From assembly GCA_024508355.1 (NCBI GenBank), contig JAMZEJ010000004.1:62001-126000 (forward strand): DNA of 64,000 nucleotides, in the 5' to 3' direction. The translations under genes and the position numbers were made by a program. The stretch is from Rhizosaccharibacter radicis (GTDB taxonomy: Bacteria; Pseudomonadota; Alphaproteobacteria; Acetobacterales; Acetobacteraceae). The notes beneath the pieces are model-generated. The model ran no database searches, was not told the DNA's origin, and was given only the letters and a program-made list of their open reading frames with translations. Positions 1 through 9,814 of this stretch are shown one piece after another (position 1 is the stretch's first letter; every line of letters starts with the position of its first letter).

Positions 1-2
1 CC

Positions 3-170
3 GATGCAAGCGGCGACATGCCGGTTCCCCTGACCCCCGAGCGACGCGCGCGTCTCGAACGCGAAGCCGCGGCGCTCCGCGAGAATCTTCGACGTCGTAA
101 GGCCCAGAACAGGGCACGTGCCGATTCCCCCGCGCCGGTCACATCGCCCGGCCGCGAAACGGATTCCTGA
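3..170 (+). CDS. Short basic helical conserved protein (possibly partial)
   Basis: An open frame runs from the window edge to a TGA at 168-170. It reads as a charged, helix-forming peptide with the core LTPERRARLEREAAALREN, followed by a basic RRRKAQNRARA stretch and a Pro/Ser tail. The first in-frame ATG is at 18, which would give a 50-residue protein, but no ribosome binding site can be judged and the true start may lie before the window. No enzymatic motif is visible. It sits about 90 bases upstream of dcd on the same strand. The function is unknown; the composition would suit a small nucleic-acid- or ribosome-associated protein, but that is only inference. Confidence 0.55.
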   Translation, partial: DASGDMPVPLTPERRARLEREAAALRENLRRRKAQNRARADSPAPVTSPGRETDS

Positions 171-263
171 ACCCCCGTTTGTTGCCCCCCGGCGTTCGAA
201 CAGGCTAGGACCGTCCCTCCGCCAGCGATCCGGCAGGGCGGATGCGATGAAAGGTCTCGTCCC

Positions 264-818
264 ATGCCGGTGATGCCCGACAGCTGGATCCGGCGCATGG
301 CGCGCGACCACGGCATGATCGAGCCGTTCGTCGAGAACCAGAAGCGCGAGGGCGTCATCAGCTACGGGCTGTCTTCGTACGGCTACGATGCCCGGGTGGC
401 TCGCGACTTCAAGATCTTCACCGACGTCAACGGCGCCATCGTCGACCCCAAGCACTTCACCGAAGACAGCTTCGTGTCCCGCGAGACCGATTGCTGCGTG
501 ATCCCGCCCAACAGCTTCGCGCTCGCGCACACGATCGAGCATTTCCGGATCCCGCGCGACATCCTGGTGGTGTGCCTCGGCAAGTCCACCTACGCGCGTT
601 GCGGCATCATCGTGAACGTGACCCCTCTCGAACCGGAATGGGAAGGCCAGGTCACCATCGAGATCAGCAACACCACGCCGCTTCCGGCGCGCATCTACGC
701 CGAGGAAGGAATCTGCCAGTTCCTGTTCCTCCAGGGCGCCGAACCGTGCGACATCAGCTACGCCGACAAGCGCGGCAAATACATGGGCCAGCACGGCGTC
801 ACGCCTCCCCGGCTGTGA
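264..818 (+). CDS. dcd: dCTP deaminase
   Basis: The enzyme deaminates dCTP to dUTP, feeding dTMP synthesis in the cytosol; family members are trimers. The 184-residue product has the family block GKSTYAR at 106-112, matching Ser111 and Arg115 of the E. coli enzyme. The catalytic glutamate aligns with E133 in the segment GQVTIEISN. The N-terminal block [11 protein letters not shown] is also typical. Length is close to the usual 185-195 residues. The ATG at 264 follows an AAAGG about 10 bases upstream; a second ATG at 273 (MPDSWI) is a possible alternative start. The gene is followed 49 bases later by murA on the same strand, so the two may be co-transcribed. Confidence 0.96.
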   Translation: MPVMPDSWIRRMARDHGMIEPFVENQKREGVISYGLSSYGYDARVARDFKIFTDVNGAIVDPKHFTEDSFVSRETDCCVIPPNSFALAHTIEHFRIPRDILVVCLGKSTYARCGIIVNVTPLEPEWEGQVTIEISNTTPLPARIYAEEGICQFLFLQGAEPCDISYADKRGKYMGQHGVTPPRL

Positions 819-867
819 CCGCCGCCGCCCCTCGCCCTACCCATCCCGACGGAGTGCCCGCCACGCC

Positions 868-2130
<1,263 letters not shown>

Positions 2131-2229
2131 CGCCGGCGGGTCCGGGAGCCGTCGCCGCCGCCCCCGACCCTTCCCCGCGCGACGCGCCGATGGTATCGCG
2201 GCGCTTCCGCGAACGACCCAGGAACGCCG

Positions 2230-2931
2230 ATGTCCGCGCTGAGCCCCACCGAGGCGCTGATGCCCGAGATCAGCGCGCCCATCGTGCTCGCCCTGCCCAA
2301 AGGCCGCATCCTGGACGCCGTCGCCCCAATCCTCCGGGCGGCGGGCATCGTGCCCGCGCCCGACTGCCTGGACGGCGACAGCCGCCGCCTGCGCTTTCCC
2401 ACCGACGATCCCGGGCTCGACGTGATCAGGGTGCGGCCATTCGACGTCGCCACCTTCGTGGCGTTCGGCGCGGCGCAGATCGGGATCTGCGGCGCCGACG
2501 TGCTGATGGAGTTCGACTACCCGGAGATCTACGCGCCGCTCGATCTGCGCGTCGGCGGCTGCCGCGTGTCGGTCGCGGAACCCGCCGACCTCCCGCCCAC
2601 CGATCCGGCGTGCTGGTCCCAGGTCCGGGTCGCCACCAAATATCCCAACGTCGCCCGCCGGCATTTCGCCGCCAAGGGCATCCACGCCGACATCGTCCAC
2701 CTCAACGGCGCGATGGAGCTCGCCCCCAATCTCGGGCTGTCGCGCCTGATCGTGGACCTCGTGCAGACCGGCGGCACGCTCCGCGCCAACGGCCTGCATG
2801 AAACCGAGGTGATTGCCGAGATCAGCAGCCGCCTGATCGTGAACCGCACCGCGCTCAAGACCCGACCCGAAGCGATCGCTTCCCTGATCGACCGCTTCCG
2901 GGCCGCCCTCGCGGAAGGCGCCGGGTCGTGA
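2230..2931 (+). CDS. hisG: ATP phosphoribosyltransferase, short form (HisG)
   Basis: HisG catalyses the first step of histidine synthesis, condensing ATP with PRPP. The 233-residue product begins with the family signature LALPKGRILDAVAPIL. It carries the PRPP-loop-like block LGLSRLIVDLVQTGGTLRANGL near residue 180. It lacks the C-terminal regulatory ACT-like domain of the roughly 300-residue long form. Short HisG normally works as a hetero-octamer with the HisRS-like subunit HisZ, which is not in this window. AGGA sits just upstream of the ATG at 2230. The gene overlaps hisD by four bases (GTGA), indicating translational coupling. Confidence 0.94.
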   Translation: MSALSPTEALMPEISAPIVLALPKGRILDAVAPILRAAGIVPAPDCLDGDSRRLRFPTDDPGLDVIRVRPFDVATFVAFGAAQIGICGADVLMEFDYPEIYAPLDLRVGGCRVSVAEPADLPPTDPACWSQVRVATKYPNVARRHFAAKGIHADIVHLNGAMELAPNLGLSRLIVDLVQTGGTLRANGLHETEVIAEISSRLIVNRTALKTRPEAIASLIDRFRAALAEGAGS

Positions 2932-4238
2932 TCCGGCTGAGCAGCGCCGATCCGGACTTCGCTGCCGGCTTCGACAGCCTGGTGAGCAGCCGCGCCGAAG
3001 CCGGGCTCGACGTCTCGGCCCCGGTAGCGGAAATTCTGGCAGCCGTCCGGGCGGACGGCGACGAGGCCCTGTTCCGCCTCACGGCCCGCTTCGACCGCGT
3101 TTTCCTGACCCCGGACACCGTCCGCCTGTCGGCGGCGGAGATCGACCGGGCCTGCGCCACGATCGACCCCGCGCTGCTCGAGGCGCTCGATCTCGCGGCG
3201 CACCGGATCGAGCGTTTCCACCGCCTGCAGATGCCGTCCGACCTCGCCACCGCCGATGAGGCCGGCCTGTCGCTCGGCATGCGGTGGACGCCGCTCGACG
3301 CGGTGGGCCTCTACGTGCCCGGCGGCAAGGCGGCCTATCCCTCCTCCGTGCTGATGAACGCACTGCCCGCCAGGGTGGCCGGCGTGTCGCGGATCGCCAT
3401 GTGCGTGCCGACGCCGGACGGCCAGCTCGACCCGCTGGTGCTGGCCGCCGCGCGCCGCGCCGGAGTACACGAGATCTACCGCGTCGGGGGCGCCCAGGCC
3501 GTGGGCGCGCTCGCCTTCGGCACCCGAAGCATCCCGCCGGTGGACCGCATCGTCGGCCCTGGCAACGCCTATGTCGCGGAGGCCAAGCGGCAGGTGTTCG
3601 GCCATGTCGGCATCGACAGCATCGCCGGGCCGTCCGAGGTCGTGGTGCTGGCCGACGGCATCAACGACCCGGACCACGTCGCGCTGGATCTTCTGGCCCA
3701 GGCCGAGCACGACGAGATGGCGCAATCCATCCTCGTCACGAACGACCCGGCCTTCGCCGATGCGGTGACCGGGGCAGTGGCGAGGGTGCTGCCGACCCTG
3801 CCGCGGGCCGCGATCGCGGACGCAAGCTGGCGGGATCACGGTGCCGTCATCGTGGTGCCGGACTGGTCGGCGGCCTGGCCGCTGGTGAACCGTCTGGCGC
3901 CCGAGCATCTCCAGCTCATGCTGGCCGACCCGGAGCCAGCGTTCGCGGCCATCCGGCATGCGGGCGCGATCTTCATCGGCCGCGACTGCCCGGAGGCGAT
4001 CGGCGATTACGTCGCGGGACCCAACCACGTGCTGCCGACCAGCCGCACCGCGCGCTTCGCGTCCGGCCTGTCGGTGTTCGACTTCCTCAAGCGCACGACA
4101 TGGGTCCGCACCGCTCCGGGCGCCATCGCCCGCGTCGGGCCGGCGGCAGTCGCCCTGGCGACCGCGGAAGGCCTCCAGGCGCACGCCCGCAGCGTGGCGG
4201 CACGCCTCGGGCCGGGACGGAACCCCGTCACCCCCTGA
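2928..4238 (+). CDS. hisD: Histidinol dehydrogenase
   Basis: HisD catalyses the last two NAD-dependent steps of histidine synthesis, L-histidinol to L-histidine, with a bound zinc ion. The 436-residue product has the family blocks GPGNAYVAEAK (210-220) and IDSIAGPSEVVVLAD (229-243). The zinc ligands Q258 and H261 lie in LLAQAEHDEMAQ, and the APEHLQL block is further on. The GTG start overlaps the hisG stop (GTGA), so the pair forms a his operon fragment. The remaining his genes are not here. A GC-rich hairpin follows the stop codon. Confidence 0.96.
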   Translation: MIRLSSADPDFAAGFDSLVSSRAEAGLDVSAPVAEILAAVRADGDEALFRLTARFDRVFLTPDTVRLSAAEIDRACATIDPALLEALDLAAHRIERFHRLQMPSDLATADEAGLSLGMRWTPLDAVGLYVPGGKAAYPSSVLMNALPARVAGVSRIAMCVPTPDGQLDPLVLAAARRAGVHEIYRVGGAQAVGALAFGTRSIPPVDRIVGPGNAYVAEAKRQVFGHVGIDSIAGPSEVVVLADGINDPDHVALDLLAQAEHDEMAQSILVTNDPAFADAVTGAVARVLPTLPRAAIADASWRDHGAVIVVPDWSAAWPLVNRLAPEHLQLMLADPEPAFAAIRHAGAIFIGRDCPEAIGDYVAGPNHVLPTSRTARFASGLSVFDFLKRTTWVRTAPGAIARVGPAAVALATAEGLQAHARSVAARLGPGRNPVTP

Positions 4239-4248
4239 TCGCCAGGGA

Positions 4249-4274
4249 CCGGCCCGCGGATCGGCGGGGGCCGG
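4249..4274 (+). terminator. Possible transcription terminator after hisD
   Basis: A perfect 7-bp stem (CCGGCCC paired with GGGCCGG) around a 12-base loop starts 10 bases after the hisD stop. There is no T-run after it, so intrinsic termination is uncertain in this GC-rich setting. Confidence 0.35.
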
Positions 4275-4450
4275 GCCGACTCGGTAGCAGCCGGTGGTCC
4301 CGATGCCCCGATGCTTGACCGCGGGCATCGTAATCCTCATGTTCCCGCCAAATCCCGCACCGGAACGAACACGCCGACCCGCTTTCCGCGGTCGACCGCC
4401 CGTTCCCGAATATGAGGCTTCGATGCGTCGAACGATGGAATCCGTCACCC

Positions 4451-4669
4451 ATGTCTAAGGAAGACATGATCGAGTTCAGCGGCACCGTGATGGAGCTGCT
4501 GCCGAACGCGATGTTCCGGGTCAAGCTCGACAACGAGCATTCGATCCTCGCCCACACCAGCGGCAAGATGCGCAAGAACCGCATCCGCGTGCTGGCGGGC
4601 GACCGCGTCAATGTCGAGATGACCCCCTACGACCTTTCCAAGGGCCGGATCACATTCCGCTTCAAGTAG
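4451..4669 (+). CDS. infA: Translation initiation factor IF-1
   Basis: IF-1 binds the ribosomal A site during initiation and has an S1-like OB fold. The product from the ATG at 4451 is exactly the canonical 72 residues, starting [13 protein letters not shown] and ending GRITFRFK. It has the typical central blocks FRVKLDN and [11 protein letters not shown]. An in-frame upstream start at 4412 would add 13 unconserved residues and is rejected. GGAA lies upstream of the start. The gene heads the conserved alphaproteobacterial run infA-maf-rng-yacG. Confidence 0.97.
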   Translation: MSKEDMIEFSGTVMELLPNAMFRVKLDNEHSILAHTSGKMRKNRIRVLAGDRVNVEMTPYDLSKGRITFRFK

Positions 4670-4719
4670 CGGCGACGACCGGAGACGGGCGGGACCACGC
4701 GGCGGACAACAGGGCAGCC

Positions 4720-5322
4720 ACGCCGCCGTCCACCCGGCCCCTCCTGATCCTCGCCTCCGCCAGCCCGCGCCGGCGTGATCTGCTGGCTCAGATCGGCATC
4801 GTTCCCGATGCCGTGCTCGCCACCGACACCGACGAGACCCCGCGCCGGGACGAGCTTCCGCGTCCTTACGCTCAACGGATCGCCCGCACCAAGGCCGCTT
4901 CGGCCCTGACGCTCCGCCGCGATGCCGGCGGGGCGCCCGGCTTCGTCCTGGCCGCCGACACGGTGGTGGCGCTCGGCCGCCGCATCCTGCCCAAGGCGGA
5001 CGACACGACGACGGCCCGGCACTGCCTCGAGCTGCTGTCCGGACGCCGCCACACCGTGATCACCGCCGTCGTGCTGCACGCCCCCGATGGCGGCCGGTCG
5101 GAAAGGCTGGTGGAAAGCGTCGTCGCCTTCAACCGCATGACCGTCGACCAGATCGACGCCCTGCTCGCCGGCGGCGACTGGAGCGGCAAGGCCGGGGGCT
5201 ACGCCATCCAGGGCCATGCCGCGGCCCACATACGCTTCCTGTCCGGCAGCCATTCCAACGTCGTCGGGTTGCCCCTGTTCGAAACGGCCCAGCTTCTGCG
5301 CGGTCGCGGCTGGGCAGTGTGA
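4720..5322 (+). CDS. maf: Maf family nucleoside triphosphate pyrophosphatase
   Basis: Maf/YhdE proteins hydrolyse non-canonical or excess nucleoside triphosphates and are linked to septum control. The Maf signature LILASASPRRRDLLAQIGI is read from about 4744. ADTVVALG lies further in, and the C-terminal block GKAGGYAIQGHAA is present. No ATG, GTG or TTG lies in frame between the infA stop and this signature. The first canonical start (GTG 4813) would delete the active-site motif. I place the start at ACG 4720, where homologues typically carry ATG and where AGGG lies 5 bases upstream; this is inference. CTG 4744 is an alternative but has no ribosome binding site. The stop overlaps the next gene (TGATG). 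Confidence 0.88.
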   Translation, partial: TPPSTRPLLILASASPRRRDLLAQIGIVPDAVLATDTDETPRRDELPRPYAQRIARTKAASALTLRRDAGGAPGFVLAADTVVALGRRILPKADDTTTARHCLELLSGRRHTVITAVVLHAPDGGRSERLVESVVAFNRMTVDQIDALLAGGDWSGKAGGYAIQGHAAAHIRFLSGSHSNVVGLPLFETAQLLRGRGWAV

Positions 5323-6488
5323 TGGCGACGGCCGACGCGCCCCGCCCCGCCCCACCGCCCGCCCGCATCCTCGCTGCCTGTCGCCCCGGCGAGATCCGCA
5401 TCGCCCTGCTGGCGGGCGACGCGCTCCAGGAATACAGCCTGTGGCGGCCGGGCTCTCCGGACGGTCTCGGCGACATCCATCGCGGGCGCGTCGATCACGT
5501 AGCTCCCACCCTCGGCGGTGCCTTCGTCGCTTTGGGGGGCGGCCTGCAGGGCTTTCTTCCCCTCCCCGGCGATGCCAGCGGCGTCGGCAACGGCGACCCT
5601 CTCCTGGTCCGGGTGATCCGCAGCGCGCAGAACGACAAGGGCCCTCGCCTGAGCCTTCTTCCCGAGGCCGAAAAAGGGGCGCTGGAGCTGCGCGGGGCGC
5701 CCGCCCTTCTGCGCGCCGGTCCCGACCCACTCACTACGCTCGTCGGAGCGCACCCCGAAGCCCCGGTGATCGTGGACGATCCGGCGGTCGCCGCGCGCCT
5801 CCACCCCCTGGCCGGGGGGCGCGTGTCGGTGGCGGCACGGGCATACGACGACGAGCTGGAAAGCCAGGCGGCGGCGCTGGCCGAGCCGGAGATCGCCCTG
5901 CCCGGCGGGATGCGGGCTTCCATCCAGCCCACCCGCGCGCTCGTGGCGATCGACATGGACATGGCGAGCCTGGGCGGAGACCGTCGCCCCGCCGCGCAGG
6001 CCCAAATGGCTGCGAACCGCCGCGCCCTCCCCGCTCTCCTGCACCAGCTGCGGTTGCGCAACCTGTCCGGCGCCATCGTGCTGGACCTGGCCGGATTGTC
6101 GTCGCGCAAACGCCGGGCGCTGTCCGCCGACATCGAGGCCGCTCTCGCCCGCGATCCCGCCGGCCCGCGCTTCCTCGGCTTCACCGCGCTGGGGCTTGCG
6201 GAGATCGTGCGGCCCCGCGGCCGGCCACCGCTGCACGAGCTGCTCGGCACGTCCCACGCCCGTGCGCTGGACGCGCTGGAAGCCGCCCTGGGGGAAGAGC
6301 TGGCCCACCCAGGCGCGACGGTGCGGATCGCCGCCGGAGCCGCCGTTCTTGCTGCGCTGGAAGCGGATGCCGCCGCGCGGAGCGACTTCCAACGCCGCGC
6401 CGGACGGTCCGCCGTGCTGCGGCTCGACCCGGGTCTGCCCACCGACGCATGGCGGCTCGACCGCGAGGCAGGGAGCTTTCCCCGATGA
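5322..6488 (+). CDS. Ribonuclease E/G family protein
   Basis: This is a compact (about 388-residue) member of the RNase E/G family of endoribonucleases that process rRNA and mRNA. An S1-like region with GDIHRGRVDHVAPTLGGAFV occupies residues 50-70. The two metal-binding aspartates of the family are kept: D211 in LVAIDMD and D255 in IVLDLAG. The C-terminal zinc-link and scaffold regions of RNase E are absent, so it is closer to short alphaproteobacterial RNase G forms. The ATG at 5322 overlaps the maf stop by one base. A GTG at 5319 is possible too. The stop overlaps yacG (ATGA), so maf, this gene and yacG look translationally coupled. Confidence 0.86.
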   Translation: MATADAPRPAPPPARILAACRPGEIRIALLAGDALQEYSLWRPGSPDGLGDIHRGRVDHVAPTLGGAFVALGGGLQGFLPLPGDASGVGNGDPLLVRVIRSAQNDKGPRLSLLPEAEKGALELRGAPALLRAGPDPLTTLVGAHPEAPVIVDDPAVAARLHPLAGGRVSVAARAYDDELESQAAALAEPEIALPGGMRASIQPTRALVAIDMDMASLGGDRRPAAQAQMAANRRALPALLHQLRLRNLSGAIVLDLAGLSSRKRRALSADIEAALARDPAGPRFLGFTALGLAEIVRPRGRPPLHELLGTSHARALDALEAALGEELAHPGATVRIAAGAAVLAALEADAAARSDFQRRAGRSAVLRLDPGLPTDAWRLDREAGSFPR

Positions 6489-6679
6489 CATCCACCCCGT
6501 CCCAGTCTTCCACCTGCCCGATCTGCGGGCGCCCGACCTGTCAGGAAACCCGGCCGTTCTGCTCCAGGCGCTGCGCGGACATCGACCTCGGACGCTGGTT
6601 CTCCGGGCATTATGCCATGCCCGGACCGGCGGTTGACACCGAGCACGCGGGCGACCGGGACGGCGGGGAGGAAACGTGA
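6485..6679 (+). CDS. yacG: DNA gyrase inhibitor YacG, zinc-binding
   Basis: YacG is a small zinc protein that binds GyrB and inhibits gyrase in E. coli. The 64-residue product has the four-cysteine site CPICGRPT plus CSRRCADIDLGRWF, which defines the family. Its ATG overlaps the stop of the RNase gene by four bases. The C-terminal tail is acidic and unconserved. The gene ends the infA-maf-rng-yacG run about 100 bases before tRNA-Phe. It is short and read in a different frame from its neighbours, so automated calling could miss it. Confidence 0.93.
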   Translation: MTSTPSQSSTCPICGRPTCQETRPFCSRRCADIDLGRWFSGHYAMPGPAVDTEHAGDRDGGEET

Positions 6680-6775
6680 GCCGACCGTCGGACATGCCCT
6701 TGATCGCCTCGTGAGCCTGGGCTAAACGCACCGCACCAACGGGTTGGCCCGAGCGGCCAGCCTCGAAGCGACGAT

Positions 6776-6851
6776 GCCCAGGTAGCTCAGTTGGTAGAGC
6801 ATGCGACTGAAAATCGCAGTGTCGGTGGTTCGATTCCGCCCCTGGGCACCA
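6776..6851 (+). tRNA. tRNA-Phe (GAA)
   Basis: A 76-base cloverleaf can be folded. The acceptor stem GCCCAGG pairs with CCTGGGC. The D arm GCTCAGTTGGTAGAGC, an anticodon loop CTGAAAA with anticodon GAA, and a T arm with TTCGATT are all present. The 3' CCA is encoded. Confidence 0.97.
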
Positions 6852-6975
6852 TCCCGCCGGAGCCGCCTTCCAGCGGCCGCGACCTTCCGGCCGCTTCCGC
6901 AGCAGGATGTTCGCTCCGTCATGACCACGCGCCCATGAGAGTGCCTTCCGCGACCGTTCCCGGAACGACGGCTCC

Positions 6976-7839
6976 ATGACCGGCAGCTCCGTCGCGGGAA
7001 TGCCCCCCGATACCGACGAGCCGGTGCTCGACCTTAGGCCCGAATCGGCTCCGGCCCGGGTCCGCCACGCTCTGCGGGATTTCACCGAGACCCTGGCGCA
7101 GTGGCGCCTGTGCTGGACGCTCGGCTGGCTGGACGTGAAGCTGCGCTACCGGGGCTCGGTGCTGGGACCGTTCTGGCTCACCGCGTCCACGGCGGTGATG
7201 ATCGCCGCCATGGGCGTCATCTACACCACGCTCTTCAAGATCAACCTGGCCGACTACCTGCCCTTCCTGACCCTGTCGCTGGTGCTGTGGGGCTTCGTCG
7301 GCAGCATGGTCAACGAAGGGACCGTCTGCCTCACCCAGGCCGACTTCATGATCCGGGCGATGCGGATGCCTTTCGGCGTGCACGCCGCCCGGGTCCTGGT
7401 CCGCAACCTGCTGGTGCTGCTGCACAACGTGCTGGTGGTGGTGGTGGTGTTCGCCCTGTTCCACGTCTGGCCCGGATCGCGGGCGCTGTGGGCGCTCCCG
7501 GGGGCCGCGCTGTGGATCTTCGATTCGCTGGCTGCCGCCATGATGCTCGGCATGCTGGGTGCCCGGTTCCGCGACATCCCCCCGGTGGTGGCCAGCACCA
7601 TGCAGATCTTCTTCTTTGTCAGCCCGATCATCTGGAAGCCGGAGCTGATCGAGAAGGGCCACGCCTGGCTGCAGATCAACCCGTTCTATTCCCTGATCGA
7701 GATCGTCCGGCGCCCCCTGCTGGGCGAGATGGTGCCGAACCATCTCTGGCTGCCGGCCCTGGCCTGGAGCGGGCTGTTGTGGGTGGCGTTCCTGCTGCTG
7801 TTCTTCCGGGTGCGCTCGCGCCTCGCCTACTGGGTCTGA
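6976..7839 (+). CDS. Polysaccharide-export ABC transporter permease (KpsM/Wzm type)
   Basis: This is an ABC-2 type inner-membrane permease of the family that exports capsule or O-antigen glycans. The 287-residue product has a short cytosolic N-terminus with LRYRGSVLGPFWLT, the typical start of the KpsM fold. About six hydrophobic segments follow, and the C-terminal part has the block FFFVSPIIWKPELI. It is followed 4 bases later by its ATPase, so the two form a transporter operon. A later ATG at 7000 preceded by GGGA could be the true start. The nearest glycosyltransferase genes lie 13 kb away, so the substrate cannot be read from the neighbourhood. Confidence 0.9.
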   Translation: MTGSSVAGMPPDTDEPVLDLRPESAPARVRHALRDFTETLAQWRLCWTLGWLDVKLRYRGSVLGPFWLTASTAVMIAAMGVIYTTLFKINLADYLPFLTLSLVLWGFVGSMVNEGTVCLTQADFMIRAMRMPFGVHAARVLVRNLLVLLHNVLVVVVVFALFHVWPGSRALWALPGAALWIFDSLAAAMMLGMLGARFRDIPPVVASTMQIFFFVSPIIWKPELIEKGHAWLQINPFYSLIEIVRRPLLGEMVPNHLWLPALAWSGLLWVAFLLLFFRVRSRLAYWV

Positions 7840-7843
7840 CGAG

Positions 7844-8626
7844 ATGGCGGCGAGCCTGCGCGTGGACGAGCTCCACGTCACTTTCCCGCTCTACCACGGC
7901 GACACGCGCACCCTGCGCAAGACGCTGGCGAGCGCCGCGTCCAGCCGTTTCGAGCAGGACCAGCAGAAGCGCGTCGTCGTCCAGGCGCTGCGCGGCATCT
8001 CCTTCTCGCTGAAGGCAGGCGACCGCCTCGGTCTCGTGGGCAACAACGGTGCCGGCAAGACCACGCTGCTGCGGGCGCTGGCCGGAATCTACGAGCCCGT
8101 GCGCGGCCGCGTCACCGCGCACGGCGAGATCAACGCCCTGCTCGACACCAATCTCGGCATGAACCTCGATCTCACGGGACGCGAGAACATCGGTTTGCGC
8201 GGACTCCATGCCGGACTGACCCGCTCCCGCATCCGGGAGATCGAGCAGGACGTGGAAGCCTTCGCCGATCTCGGCTCCTTTCTCGACATGCCGGTCCGCA
8301 CCTACAGCTCGGGCATGGTGCTCCGGCTCGGCTTCGCCATGGCGACCTCGATCCGGCCGCGCATCCTGCTGATGGACGAGTGGTTCCTGGCCGGCGACGC
8401 CAGCTTCATGAGCAAGGCGCGCGACCGTCTGGAGGAGCTGGTGCGGCAGGCGGAGATCCTGGTGATCTCGACGCACAAGCCGGAGATCGTCGCCGCCTGG
8501 TGCACGCACGTGCTGTGGCTGGAGAACGGCTCCATCCGCCTGCAGGGCCCGCCGGACGAGGTCCTGCCCGCCTATCTCGGCCACGACGTCCAAGCCGACG
8601 CGGCGATGGTGCTGTCCGGCGACTGA
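7844..8626 (+). CDS. Polysaccharide-export ABC transporter ATPase (KpsT/Wzt type)
   Basis: This is the ATP-binding partner of the preceding permease. The 260-residue product has Walker A GNNGAGKT at 66-73. It has a signature-like block YSSGMVLRLGFAMAT and Walker B RILLMDEWF, where the EW in place of EP is typical of the KpsT/Wzt subfamily. A DTNLGMNLDLTGRENI block, also typical of that subfamily, lies between. It ends soon after the nucleotide-binding domain and lacks the C-terminal glycan-binding domain of long Wzt proteins, suggesting capsule-type export. It is followed by tRNA-Lys on the opposite strand. Confidence 0.92.
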   Translation: MAASLRVDELHVTFPLYHGDTRTLRKTLASAASSRFEQDQQKRVVVQALRGISFSLKAGDRLGLVGNNGAGKTTLLRALAGIYEPVRGRVTAHGEINALLDTNLGMNLDLTGRENIGLRGLHAGLTRSRIREIEQDVEAFADLGSFLDMPVRTYSSGMVLRLGFAMATSIRPRILLMDEWFLAGDASFMSKARDRLEELVRQAEILVISTHKPEIVAAWCTHVLWLENGSIRLQGPPDEVLPAYLGHDVQADAAMVLSGD

Positions 8627-8643
8627 CCGGCCGGGCGAGGAAA

Positions 8644-8718
8644 TGGTGAGCCGGGTGGGGTTCGAACCCACGGCCATTCGATTAAAAGTCGAATGCTCTA
8701 CCGCTGAGCTACCGGCCC
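8644..8718 (-). tRNA. tRNA-Lys (TTT)
   Basis: On the minus strand a 75-base cloverleaf folds. The acceptor stem GGGCCGG pairs with CCGGCTC with one G-U. The anticodon loop is CTTTTAA (anticodon TTT), the T loop is TTCGAAC, and the 3' CCA is encoded at 8646-8644. Confidence 0.97.
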
Positions 8719-8723
8719 TTGAA

Positions 8724-8748
8724 CCGCGGACGCCCGAGGCATCCGCGG
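8724..8748 (-). terminator. Possible terminator downstream of the cyclophilin gene
   Basis: A 7-bp perfect stem (CCGCGGA with TCCGCGG) around an 11-base loop lies between the cyclophilin gene and tRNA-Lys. There is no clear T-run. Confidence 0.4.
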
Positions 8749-8774
8749 AGGAAAGCTGATCTGTTCCGGAAGCC

Positions 8775-9275
8775 TCAGGCCGCTTCCGCCGCCGGGCGCA
8801 TCCGGACGATGCGGTCCGGCTCGGATACCATGCCGCTCGACCCTGCGCCACGCTTGATCTGGTCGACGAGCTCCATGCCCTCCACCACCTCGCCGAAGAT
8901 GGTATACTGGCCGTCCAGGCTCGGCGCCGGGGCGAACATGATGAAGAACTGGCTGTTGGCGCTATGCGGATGCGCGGTGCGGGCGGCCCCCAGCGTGCCG
9001 CGCACGAAGCGCGCCTTGTTGGTGAACTCGCTCTTCAGGTCGGGCAGCGAGGAGCCGCCTGTGCCGGTGCCGGTCGGATCCCCGCCCTGCGCCATGAATC
9101 CGTCGATCACCCGGTGGAACGGCGTGTTGTCGTAGAAGCCTTCCGCGGCGAGCGACCGGAAGCGGTCCGCGTGCTGCGGCGCCAGGTCGGGCCGGAGGCG
9201 GATCACGACGCGGCCGTTCTTCAGCTCGAGATGGATCAGGTCGTCCGCACCCGTGGCGGCGGCGGTCTCGGACAT
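8775..9275 (-). CDS. Peptidylprolyl isomerase, cyclophilin type
   Basis: Cyclophilins catalyse cis-trans isomerisation of Xaa-Pro bonds. The 166-residue product has the signature FHRVIDGFMAQGGDPTGTGTGG and the later active-site block NSQFFIMFAPAPSLDGQYTIFG. It has no signal peptide, so it is probably cytosolic. The ATG at 9275 begins MSETAAATGADDLIHLEL; the frame stays open further upstream into coaD sequence but that part is spurious. It lies 29 bases downstream of coaD on the same strand, in a likely gyrA-coaD-ppi unit, an order seen in other alphaproteobacteria. Confidence 0.94.
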   Translation of the reverse strand: MSETAAATGADDLIHLELKNGRVVIRLRPDLAPQHADRFRSLAAEGFYDNTPFHRVIDGFMAQGGDPTGTGTGGSSLPDLKSEFTNKARFVRGTLGAARTAHPHSANSQFFIMFAPAPSLDGQYTIFGEVVEGMELVDQIKRGAGSSGMVSEPDRIVRMRPAAEAA

Positions 9276-9304
9276 GGTCGGGATTCCTGTTCGGTGGAAG
9301 CCGG

Positions 9305-9814
9305 TCAGCGCAGCTTGGCGATGATCCGGTCGTGGGTATGGCGGGGAACGAAACCGGTGATGTCGCCCCCGAGTTGCGCGATCTCCTTCACGAGGCGCGA
9401 CGAGATGAACTGGTGGCGCTCGGTCGCCATCAGGAACACCGTCTCGATGCCGGGATCGAGACGATGGTTCATCCCGAACATCTGCACCTCGTAGTCGAAG
9501 TCGGTCACCACCCGCAGGCCGCGGATGATGGTGCTGGCGCCCTGGTCGCGCGCGCACTGCACCAGCAGGTTGTCGAAGCCGATCACGTCGACGGGCGTGC
9601 CGGTGGCGGTGGCGATCGGCTGGACCTCGCGCCGGACGCAATCCACCCGCTCGTCCAGCGTCATCAGCGGCTGCTTGCCGATATTGATCGCCACCGCCAC
9701 GACCAGACGTTCCACCAGCCGCGCGGCCCGCTCGATGATGTCGAGATGGCCGTTGGTGATGGGATCGAACGTCCCCGGATAAAGCCCGACCCGCCGCGAC
9801 AGCTCACCCGCCAT
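9305..9814 (-). CDS. coaD: Phosphopantetheine adenylyltransferase
   Basis: CoaD makes dephospho-CoA from 4'-phosphopantetheine and ATP, the penultimate step of coenzyme A synthesis. The 169-residue product has the nucleotidyltransferase signature [12 protein letters not shown] at 12-23. The C-terminal block [21 protein letters not shown] is also present. The ATG at 9814 lies inside the 3' end of gyrA, an 11-base overlap, so the two are probably translated from one message. The open frame continues upstream within gyrA but that extension is not conserved. Confidence 0.95.
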   Translation of the reverse strand: MAGELSRRVGLYPGTFDPITNGHLDIIERAARLVERLVVAVAINIGKQPLMTLDERVDCVRREVQPIATATGTPVDVIGFDNLLVQCARDQGASTIIRGLRVVTDFDYEVQMFGMNHRLDPGIETVFLMATERHQFISSRLVKEIAQLGGDITGFVPRHTHDRIIAKLR

